From Sipunculus nudus (taxonomy: Eukaryota > Annelida > Sipuncula > Golfingiida > Sipunculidae), in NCBI GenBank assembly GCA_026874595.1, contig CM049316.1:13754839-13818838 (forward strand): a stretch of 64,000 nt of DNA, in the 5' to 3' direction. The position numbers and the translations under genes are program-made. The notes below the pieces were generated by a model. That model was not told where the DNA came from, did no database searches, and was given only the letters and a program-made list of their open reading frames with translations. The stretch's first letter is position 1, and every line of letters starts with the position of its first letter. Positions 36,501 through 44,174 of this stretch are shown here, piece after piece.

Positions 36501-39500
36501 TGTCTGGTATCAGGTTTTAAGCGCGAAAAACTGAATACGGTCCTTTCTTATACCCATATTATGATATATGGAAGTATTCAACAAATCCTGACCGACAGAA
36601 TCTGAACTGGCAGATGAGTTCACCACAGTGTTTTAACTTTTATAATCAAATTTGCTCTCAGTGGCGGCATTGCTGTCGGCATATTGGAAATTAATAATAC
36701 TTTTTAGTATTAATAACGATTTATTCATGCAGCTGAAATATCACGAATCACTTCTATAAAAAATGAAAGTTTAACTTTAAATATCCCGTGCCCCCCCCCC
36801 CCCCCATTTCAAGTGCACGGCCCGCCCGCCCGGCATTCAAATTTTTCTGAGCACATCCCTGGGAATTTAACTGAGGTGAGAAATGACTGGTAAATATGTA
36901 TAATGATTTTCAGAAAAAATCATAGGATTTTTGTTAAGTCAGCACAGTGCCACAAAAGTGGGGTGACCTCTGACCTCATGAAATATGTGTTATCTTAGAC
37001 GAGATATTTTATTGATTAACTGTTCTTAGGAGTTTTATAAAAATCCTCCACTTTCTTTGTAAGTTACAGCGGCTACACTACAAAGTAGCCTAGTGACCTG
37101 TGACCTTGTTAAATATGAATGGATTTTGTCCATAATCAAACTAGGGAGAGATAATCTGTTGATATAAAGTAGTTAACATGTTAAGTTTGGTGAAGAATTC
37201 ATTAAAGCCCCAGTAAGTTATTGCAGCAACATTACAAGTTAAAGGACGGACAGATGGGAGGTGGGTATACCATAATACTCCCATCATATGATGGGGTGTA
37301 TAAATCCAGCACACATGTAATTTTTCATGGCTGAATGCTTTAAAATATTACTGCCAGTCATGTGCCGGGTGGCAGGAAAAAATGCACGGCACAGCCTCCT
37401 GCGTGGGTACATCACTGCTTGCTTGTAAACTAGTGGTCGGATGTTTGAATGAAAGCTCATATTAAAGTTTCCTTTTTCCAGGTGTATATAGTTAGAAGCA
37501 CAGCTGAAATTGTCAGTAGACAAAATCAGGTGGCTAGATTTACCTCAGGGGCAGATGATAGATACTGCAGGGACCTTGGAAGTCGGCAACTGGTATGATT
37601 ATTGTATTTGTGTAAGTCACTGATTAGTGTCTTTAGGCCAAGACTAATAAAACAGAGTTAAGCATGTGCGGGTTGGTCAGCCCTTTCTTAAACTGTAAGT
37701 GCTCCATTGGCTACACATCTGTTAGTCACGGAAGGGTGTGGTGGGGTCTACCCTATCACTACAAACTTCCTCTGTTAGTACACAGCCTCCTTGGACGTGT
37801 GTTGTTTTGGTAATTCATTAAGTTTACATTGACAATTTATAATGTCATCAGATTACCTTTTCACAAGTTTATTGGAAAGAATATGACCTAAAGTACCCCC
37901 ACTTACACAAAAACAATTTTAGGGTTTACAAACGACCTTGCTACTTTAATATAGGATGGCGGAGATGCTGATGAATGAACTCATAACACTGCCGTACCTG
38001 ACTGTTGCTGGGTTGGATACGCCCCTTGGCCAGCGCCTTCTGAGCCTGCCCCTGGGAACTGACTGTAGGGGCCCTGGAAGCTGCTAAACGGCTGGTATGT
38101 CTGCGTTGAGAAGCCAATTGTTGGTGCTGCCTGCTGACTAGCAGATGTAACTGGCTGCGAGGACTACAATAATATTAATGCTGGTGTGTACATGTTGTTT
38201 ACAAACCTGCTTAAGTTACATAACTGGCAAAACTGTCATGCAAGATGTTTAAATGTCATGTTTAAACTTGAAGCTCCAGTGAACCTTTACATGCAGAGAG
38301 AGACTCCATATGAAACATTTCTGCCCAGGACGATGTGATATCTTATTATTATTAGACTGCAAACTTAGTCATTTCATTCTCTGATTGTTATCTTGTCTAT
38401 AAAAAATGTGATGCAGACATGAATTTTTCAATTTCAAGCAAGCCCAAATGGGTTTTCTTGTTGGGAAAAATGTGCATATAATTTTTTTTTTTTTTTTTTA
38501 CAAAAGATGAAGCCATGCACTAGTTTGCAAGAGAAATTTAACAAGTCTAAACTTACAGTGATAATTTGATTTTATTAGTATCTTGCAAACATAAAATATT
38601 TTTTATAGAATACCTTGACAATTGCAGGATCTTGTGGTGGCATTGACGACAAGCTGGGTTGGGGTTGTGGGGGCTCACACACATGCAGATCCTTTATGTC
38701 ACTCCCCCTAAAAATGATATACTCGAAAATCTCATCCCGAGGTGGCACTGGGCGATCAGTTGGACGGTCCTCAGTTCCAAATGACCGGACTGAAAACAAG
38801 AACAGTATCACTCAGAAAATAACCCGGCAATAATTTAAAAATGAGTTGCAGTTTGACTCAATATGCATGAAGTGTATGGATTATAGCCAATCAATTCACT
38901 TCAGAGATAATATTCTCAAATGGTGTGACTTATGATCTTTTGAAGAATGTCTTTATAAGATTAGAACTGGACAGATTTCTTGTGTGGCAAAAAAATTGAG
39001 TCAAATTTCTGAAGAAAAATGTCTGTCTCTAAGAGAGTTCAAGTGCCCATATGTTAACACTAGCTTGGCATTTAATACTTAGTCATCAGTGGACAGCAAA
39101 ATCTGCTGATAATTTTGACAAATTTCTGAATAAAAATTCTCATAGCATTTTACATTTTTTTAAAAATATGCACCTCTACATTAACCTTCTTACTGCCACA
39201 GGCATCACTTAAATTCCAGATTGGTACCAGGAACTCGCTCATTTGGCCAAAATTCTCAGTGGTCAAATACTAGTATATAGCCTTTTATTCCCATTAAACT
39301 AAAGCCAAACCCTTAACTGTAACTGTTCAAAATGGTGTAAAGATACAACAAAAGCTGTGCAAGATATAACTTCTAATAGAGGTGTCAAACTTTGTCCATA
39401 ATCTAAAATAAACCAAAACAGTAAAGGGTTTAATAATAAGTGCTTTCATTAAACACCTTTCTATGCTAAAATTGAGAAAAAAATATGGTGATAGGGCATG

Positions 39501-42500
39501 TCCACACCAGATCTGTCTTTGTCAACCCATCTGCTTTTATCGCTACCAATTGAGGTTACACCTTTCTATGAACTGCCATCAACACGCTCGCAGATTCTTA
39601 TAAGGATTAAACAAAGCGGGTAAAACCTTTCATTAGCCCAAATTTATTTAAGTACAACAGTGGCAAACACACAATATTAATTTGCTTGTCTGATTAGCTG
39701 GCAAACAACAATTAATATTCATATTTTTAAAAGGTCATGAAAAATTGGTGGTGTGCCTGTTAATCCGATGGGGCAGTCAGTCATTGCCAAGTAAGTGTAT
39801 GTCTGACCACAGATGTGGATACTGATGGGTTTTGTTGCCTTTTGGTTAGAACTGCTCAGTTCTACTTACAGCACCAGTCACTTGGCTTTCTGCTTTAGTG
39901 AAATTGAAAACACTAAATTTGATAAATAATAACAAGTGAAATGATAATTTTTGAAGCTGGTTTGGAGGGAGGATGGCGATGTTAACCATATGAAATGATG
40001 GATGGCATAAAGGATGGTCTTAATAACTAACATATGCCCTCACTGTACGGTTCCATGATGGAACTTCCAACACTCCTGTTTACCTGTTTTTTTTTATTTG
40101 GCAATTTTATCTATCAAGTCAAAAGGGCCAAACTTGTTTGCATGAAGAGCAGAAAGAATAAAATGCGTAATTAACTGTTTTGGGAACAATAACCAACCTC
40201 ATGCTACCTTTCTGAAGACAACTTCAAAACATATTATGGAAAACTTATACCAACTGTCTAGAGCTCCTGACCCATTGCCCCTGAGCTTACAGTCTGTACC
40301 ATTTTTGGTCCTCATGAAGTTTGTTGAAGAGTTTTATAAGTGCATACATTTCAGCATAATATATCTAGCTTAGTTAATACTATGTGCAATTTGAAGGCCT
40401 ACATGCAAATGGAAATATAAAAGTTAAACCAGGAAATATAAAATTTTCATAATACATTAATATTAAAGTCAGATAAGGTTCAGCTCAAATCCATGAGCAA
40501 ATTCAAGGAATTTATGTACCCTCATTCCTCCTTAATGTCCGGGATGATTTTAAAGTGTGTGATTACTTGGTACAAATAGTTTTAACCATTTTTTCATATA
40601 AAAAATGAAATATTGTATTGGTATCTTGTGGGACAGACACTCCAAATCCAATCCCAACCAAGGTAAGCATGACAGCAATCACTGACCCAAATTTGAATGA
40701 AATCTGATAAAATTTAGGAAAGTTATCGCACAGAAACAAAAAACCTGACAGATAGACAGGGACAGACAGACCCAAATCAATGTCCCCTGTTCCTTCCAAG
40801 GAAGCAGGGGACAATTAACATATATATTTTATTTACAAAGGTCTTTTGTTTAAACAAAAATCTGTGAGCATATATAATTTAAAATATGTTTTGACACTAG
40901 GTCATATATCAATATAAAATCTAGCAGCTGACCTTTGTCACATTTTCTGAAAATTCTCAGGGAATCTCTGGATCTATTGCTATTCTCCAGGTTGGAGAAA
41001 GTCATACATATATGGATAGAATTAAATTAAATGAAATTTATATTTGATACACTAAATGCCTGATCAACAGCAAATGCTCAGGTAGATCTACCAGTCTGTG
41101 CCGGAGAAGTAGCTCCCTTGGATGTGTCCGGCAGTGTCACTGCGCATGCCTACAGGAAGTGCCCAAACTTTAGCCTGTGTGATCAGTGTCTTGGACCAGA
41201 CCTGTAGCAACAGCTAAACTTATAAAGCAACATCCTTCTGGTCATTAACTAATACCACATGAAATGGACATGGCATGATAGCAGAGTACAGTGATGTGAT
41301 CATGTCATATTGATGTCAAGTACAAAGGAGAACCATACGAGTTGACTGCAGAATTCTGTTTACAGCAAGTTTTTGTACTCTCTGCAAGTGCTTCAAATGT
41401 TTTGTCACACATTACGCTATAATTTAATTATTGAAAGAGTGGAAAAACAATGGTCCCAAACCAGGGGTGCCATAATTCATGGATTTATAATAAGCAAGTC
41501 AACCATGCTGTAAGTGAATAATATTTAATTCATATCACAAGTGCTGCATGTTTGTAGCCAGTATGATACCAAACATACATTTTCCACTTTCTTTTCATCA
41601 ATGTAAGCTTTGTTTGTCAAGTCCTGTCTAATCTTAATATTATAGTGAATAAAACCCAGGTGGACAAGGGAGGTAAATGTTTTACTGAAACTTACAACAC
41701 TATTACAACTTAATACTAATTCAACAAAGCTGAATGACTCCAGTTACTCCTTCATTCAGCCCTAACTTAAGTCTATGTAGTGCCAAGGGGCCACTGATAT
41801 GGTGTCAGTGGGCCGGCCAGCGGCAGTGGACCCACCACTAGTTGGATGGCGATTTAAGACAAAGCAGCTACTACGGTTGGCAATAGTGCATGTGTTATAC
41901 AAAATGGTTCATTACTTGTGCATGATGACAGCTCTGTCGTTGATATAATCCGTTGGTAAAAGTCGAGTAATACAAGCTGTATGTGGCCCAATATAGCCGA
42001 GACTGGGAAGAGGTTAAGAGCATAACATGGTGAAGCTTAACCTCTATTTTAAATTGGAGTAACTTGATACAAATTACAAGCCATAGTTTACAAGTAAATA
42101 ACTTGCCACAATTTACACAGTGTCGTCAATCAAATAAGACATACAACTTGTTTTCTCTACAAATATGGATAACATTGTGTTTACCATCGTTCATGAGTGT
42201 CAACATAGGAAGGTGGTCTTATAGTTATAAGATAGAAGACTTGCCGCAGTCCAAGAAGTGCGGATATAAAATACAACAGTGACGAGCAGTCAAAGGCAAC
42301 AAACGTTTATACAAAAAGGTGTATTTCTCTGCCCTACTGGTGCTTCAACTTTTACTGTCAAAACTTATTCGTTGTAATATGTGTATCTTCAGTAGTCCTT
42401 GACGTCTGACAGCTGTCAGTGTCATAAACCACAGGGTCTGAAGACGCGAAACTTCACCGAAGCCAACAACGGACGCTTCGAGTTTGACATTTGTTATTGT

Positions 42501-42797
42501 TGTGAATTCGCCTGACACCAGCCACATTTTAAGGAGGTCATGGTAAATATCTTTGCTTTGAAAAGAAGGTAGACCATAAAATGTACGGAACGAATGGTGG
42601 TAAATACATCAAGCATTTGAAAGGGGATCATGCGGGAAAAACAGCCGTCCTTTTTTTATGCGACTGTCACACAAACCTTTGGCCAAAGCGACGGTGGACT
42701 CCTTCGGGTCTATGGTGTAAAGGATTCCTTCATATCGAATTTCTGCCTTCGATATTAGGCTTATTTTACTGCCAAGATATGGTATTCCGCCACTCAT
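27500..42797 (-). CDS. LSM14: LSM14 / RAP55 / Trailer hitch, mRNP (P-body) RNA-binding protein
   Basis: Nine coding exons, minus strand: 42677-42797, 38614-38789, 37998-38163, 33344-33430, 32450-32854, 31732-31897, 30831-31006, 28501-28610, 27500-27520. All phases join, giving 1428 bp (475 residues), close to vertebrate LSM14A/B. Residues 1-99 form the LSm domain ([20 protein letters not shown], then [20 protein letters not shown]). A Pro/Gln/Ser linker follows, then an RGG-rich stretch, the FDF box ([20 protein letters not shown]), the FFD/TFG-like pair ([15 protein letters not shown] and [12 protein letters not shown]) and a C-terminal RGG region. In animals this protein binds mRNA, DDX6 and 4E-T and acts in translational repression and P-bodies. 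It is head to head with TAF4. A decayed copy of part of exon 6 lies in the next intron. The last exon is uncertain: reading on from exon 8 instead gives a stop at 28441 and a 488-residue form. Confidence 0.93.
27521..28500 (-). other. LSM14 intron 8 (or alternative 3' UTR)
   Basis: Contains the retained-reading alternative stop at 28443-28441 and a 15-bp direct repeat AGCAACTACAGATCT near 28283 and 28321. No mobile element recognised. Confidence 0.4.
28501..28610 (-). CDS. LSM14: LSM14 coding exon 8 (C-terminal RGG, aromatic tail)
   Basis: Acceptor CCCTACAG|GAGGTC, phase 1 in. Encodes [20 protein letters not shown], then [18 protein letters not shown] fair donor CACGACAG|GTGACT ends it in phase 0; without splicing the frame runs to TAA at 28441. 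Confidence 0.8.
28611..30830 (-). other. LSM14 intron 7
   Basis: Carries the family F element at 29266-30228. Just before it, 29104-29126 holds TATAGCTCAGATGACTTTCAG, an isolated half of a family A terminal hairpin. The rest is AT-rich without recognisable content. Confidence 0.5.
29266..30228 (+). mobile_element. Helentron-like non-autonomous element, family F (copy F-1), whole-looking
   Basis: The 5' end is ACTAGACATTTCT, then the perfect 7-bp hairpin TGGCACC/GGTGCCA, the motif GTATCCCCAGA and a C run (29316-29328). The 3' end is GGTGGCGGCGGGAC, then hairpin GTATCCCC...GGGGATAC and AATGA. The core has about two ~326-bp units anchored by GGTGACGCCACC (29565) and GGTGGCGCCACC (29891), with GTCAAGGTCATGACC-type words. 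Inserted antisense in LSM14 intron 7. Confidence 0.75.
30831..31006 (-). CDS. LSM14: LSM14 coding exon 7 (TFG motif and RGG)
   Basis: Acceptor TATGTGCAG|GAATTC, donor ACAGAG|GTATCT, phase 2 in and 1 out. Encodes [20 protein letters not shown], then [20 protein letters not shown]. Confidence 0.93.
31007..31731 (-). other. LSM14 intron 6
   Basis: Contains the decayed partial copy of exon 6 at 31372-31513; otherwise unremarkable AT-rich sequence. Confidence 0.5.
31372..31513 (-). pseudogene. partial tandem duplicate of LSM14 exon 6 (relic or poison exon)
   Basis: About 140 bp matching 31660-31799, covering the 3' half of exon 6, its donor and ~70 bp of intron. It still reads [20 protein letters not shown] in the original frame and keeps GGG|GTTTGT. 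The nearest acceptor (ATGTGCAG|ACTGG, exon 31449-31522) enters in phase 0, which fits neither exon 5 (phase 1) nor exon 6 (phase 2). Replacing exon 6 would meet TGA within the exon; adding it after exon 6 would shift exon 7 into a stop. Confidence 0.75.
31732..31897 (-). CDS. LSM14: LSM14 coding exon 6 (acidic linker and FFD motif)
   Basis: Acceptor TCTTCAG|GTGATT, weak donor AAAGGG|GTTCGT, phase 1 in and 2 out. Encodes an acidic segment ([17 protein letters not shown]), then [20 protein letters not shown], matching the [14 protein letters not shown] block of vertebrate LSM14. Confidence 0.9.
31898..32449 (-). other. LSM14 intron 5
   Basis: AT-rich intron with a canonical GTAAGT donor and TCTTCAG acceptor; no repeat or RNA recognised. 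Confidence 0.5.
32450..32854 (-). CDS. LSM14: LSM14 coding exon 5 (RGG stretch and FDF box)
   Basis: 405 bp, phase 1 in and out. Encodes a His/Gln/Ser linker, [18 protein letters not shown], and the FDF box with [19 protein letters not shown], the DDX6-binding element in this family. Donor CAATAA|GTAAGT. Confidence 0.93.
32855..33343 (-). other. LSM14 intron 4
   Basis: Intron between the short exon 4 and the RGG exon; nothing recognisable inside. Confidence 0.5.
33344..33430 (-). CDS. LSM14: LSM14 coding exon 4 (short linker)
   Basis: 87 bp between TGTTTAG|GTTCAC and GAACAAG|GTAAAT, phase 1 in and out, so it could be skipped without frameshift. Encodes [20 protein letters not shown], a basic-proline linker. 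Confidence 0.8.
35484..35864 (+). repeat. dispersed repeat R, copy R1 (arm of an inverted pair)
   Basis: Runs from AAGGGACCTTATTCAG to GACAGGGGTCACTAAT. The reverse complement of the whole stretch is found at 36157-36551 with moderate divergence, including GTCTTTATACAGATACAAGG against CCTTGTATCTGTATAAAAGAC. No frame. Confidence 0.75.
35979..36861. mobile_element. non-autonomous hAT-like element with TIRs and a GGAATT duplication
   Basis: The ends are inverted: CAGGGATGTGCCCGAGC on the left and CTGAGCACATCCCTG on the right (complement CAGGGATGTGCTCAG). The flanks repeat GGAATT on both sides (35973-35978 and 36862-36867). Subterminal GC-rich GCCCGCCCGGC blocks are also inverted. CAGGG termini fit hAT; a 6-bp duplication is shorter than the usual 8, so the superfamily is probable only. 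The interior holds repeat copy R2 and no transposase frame. Confidence 0.65.
36157..36551 (-). repeat. dispersed repeat R, copy R2 (inside the hAT-like element)
   Basis: Reverse complement of R1, from ATTAGTGACCCCTGTC to CTGAATACGGTCCTTTCTT. Carries TAGCGCCACCTTGTATC, a diverged relative of the GGTGGCGCCACC palindrome. Confidence 0.75.
37998..38163 (-). CDS. LSM14: LSM14 coding exon 3 (Gln/Ser-rich linker)
   Basis: Acceptor TTGTAG|TCCTCG, donor GTCAG|GTACGG; phase 0 in, 1 out. Encodes [20 protein letters not shown] and a Gly/Gln-rich tail ([18 protein letters not shown]). Confidence 0.85.
38164..38613 (-). other. LSM14 intron 2
   Basis: Short intron with an 18-base T run near 38482-38499 on the plus strand; nothing else recognised. 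Confidence 0.5.
38614..38789 (-). CDS. LSM14: LSM14 coding exon 2 (LSm domain, second half)
   Basis: Acceptor TTTTCAG|TCCGG, donor GTCAAG|GTATTC; phase 1 in, 0 out. Encodes [20 protein letters not shown], then the invariant [13 protein letters not shown] and QDPAIVK. Confidence 0.95.
38790..42676 (-). other. LSM14 intron 1
   Basis: Contains a Helentron-like 3' end at about 40540-40818 (listed). The remainder is AT-rich with no gene, RNA or repeat that I can name. Confidence 0.5.
40540..40818 (+). mobile_element. Helentron-like 3' fragment, family H
   Basis: Ends with a GACAGATAGACAGGGACAG tract, then the terminal hairpin GTCCCCTG-TTCCTT / AAGGAA-GCAGGGGAC followed by AATTAA, the same order as in the other families. 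No matching ACWAG 5' end was found upstream, so it is probably 5'-truncated. Confidence 0.5.
42677..42797 (-). CDS. LSM14: LSM14 coding exon 1
   Basis: Encodes [20 protein letters not shown] and the first strands of the LSm fold to VALAK; donor AAAG|GTTTGT, phase 1. The ATG at 42797 is chosen because family members start with MSGGTPY-like sequence; upstream in-frame codons continue but do not match. Confidence 0.93.
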
Positions 42798-43010
42798 CGT
42801 TGCTGTATGGATATTTCCAACAGCGAGCAAAGGATGACACTGGATTCTCTCCCCTGGCCCTGGCCAAGCCAAGGTCCCAAACAGCAATGGCCGATGCTAA
42901 GCTTCGCGGAATCAGGTTCTTGTACAACAACAGATGGCGCCACACGCCAATCCCAGAGTTCCATAGTTCACGCATGCGTTCTTCATTCTCACAGATTCGA
43001 TGGTAGGAAA
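42798..43010. promoter_or_regulatory. compact bidirectional LSM14/TAF4 promoter
   Basis: Only 213 bp separate the divergent start codons, and the segment is richer in CpG than its surroundings. Sites seen: CACGCATGCGTT at 42969-42980 (NRF1-like), AGATGGCGCCACAC at 42932-42945 (AGATGGCGC resembles the insect CTCF core and also a YY1-like site), and AAAATGGCGAC at 43008-43018 (YY1-like, overlapping the TAF4 ATG). No TATA box is placed convincingly. Assignment of factors is inference. Confidence 0.7.
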
Positions 43011-44174
43011 ATGGCGACGACGAATCCGCTAGAGGACTTTCTGTCGTCAGATGTCGACGAGAACGAAATAAACGCCCTGGTAGGCTCCCTCGAGTCTCAA
43101 CTGGCCTCTCCAATACCCAAAGAAAGCCACCATCAAGTTTCAAGCACATCAGTGATCGCAAACCATGTTGGCGGCGGGTCCGTGACTGGTGGCCTGGTTC
43201 ATGGTTCACTGGGGTCTGTCAGCCCTTCTCCAGGTCTTCATAATGCAAAACCACAGGTTCTTGCAGCCAATACACAGCACGTTTTGAATACTGCTAATGG
43301 GCCAAAGCAACACATAGAAAGTCCACAATTAATTGGTGTTAATTCTGTTAATCCGCCACATACTTCTATACAACCAAACTCCATAACATTCCAGTCCACG
43401 GTAGCCAGATCTACACCCAACTCTCACAATATATCCGTAGATGCTCTGTCATCAGACGTTAAACCAAATATAAGCGTGATCGCTACTGCCACCCCCACAG
43501 TGACGCTACAGTCTATTAAATCAGAAAATCCCTCCAATAATACTCCAGTTGCCACTATAAACACAGGACCACGTGTGAATGGGGGCAGTGTACAAAATAT
43601 AAATGGACAAATGCAACCAGGTGCCTGTGTTTCCTCTGCCAGTGCTATTCATGACTTGGCATCGGTTGCTGCTGAACAAAAACCATTAGCAGTTCCAGTT
43701 GGGGGTGCACAAATTAAATTAACCAATGCCCAGAATCCAGGAGTTCGAACTCTCACTGTTAGAGAACAATTGGATAAAAAACAAATTGGAAATGTACAAA
43801 TGGTGAATGCAAGTACTAGTTCAAAACCTCAGGTTCGCAATATTATAAAACCCGAAATGGGAGTTGTTAAACACCAAGTCAAACAGGAGGTTGGTGCGTC
43901 TCAACCACAAGTGTTAAATGTTGTTAATGCTGCCAAAACTTCTGCCAGCACACCGGTCAGTACGAGTGTGATAACTATTACAAAACAAATGGCAAATCCA
44001 CAAACTGTGACAGTGGTAAAGCCTTCTGGCCCATCAGTGACTTCAGTACAGCAAGGACAACAGATCCAAGTGATCAATGTGAGTACGCCGTCCAGGACTG
44101 GTGGGGCACCAGGACAACAGAAACTAGCACCAAGAGTTGTCAATCAGCCAGTGAGGATGCCTCAACAAGCACCG
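43011..44174 (+). CDS. TAF4: TAF4 coding exon 1
   Basis: 388 codons beginning MATTNPLEDFLSSDVDENEI. Low-complexity Ser/Thr/Asn/Gln/Val composition after residue 40. Donor GCACCG|GTTAGG keeps phase 0; AGG|GTACGG six bases later would add Val-Arg and also keep the frame, so either may be used. Confidence 0.9.

Larger units (their letters stand above)
35884..37304 (+). mobile_element. Helentron-like element, family I, split by a hAT-like insertion
   Basis: The 5' side starts near ACAAGAGCACC and contains ATACCCTCACC. The 3' side has GGACGGACAGATGGG and the terminal hairpin ATACTCCCATCA/TGATGGGGTGTAT. Between them are two core units with GTGACCTSTGACCT-type words (36960 and 37090). The hAT-like element at 35979-36861 interrupts it. 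The 5' grammar is weaker than in families A, B, D, F and G. Confidence 0.5.
33431..37997 (-). other. LSM14 intron 3
   Basis: Holds, from 35.48 to 37.3 kb, one arm of an inverted repeat, a Helentron-like element and a hAT-like insertion carrying the other arm (all listed). The segments 33431-35483 and 37305-37997 show only AT-rich sequence and a short (AT)n at about 33668. Confidence 0.5.

Noticed and set aside
40563-40814. 83-codon minus-strand frame
   Set aside because: Lies antisense across the family H 3' end and reads through its hairpin; not a gene.
42798-43010. Treating AGATGGCGCCACAC as an exapted transposon palindrome
   Set aside because: It shares only about 10 bases with the element palindrome and has no flanking element sequence; independent origin as a promoter motif is equally likely.
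42609-43209. Several long overlapping frames on both strands around the LSM14/TAF4 starts
   Set aside because: Shadows of the two first exons and of CpG-rich promoter sequence; only the two homologous frames are kept.
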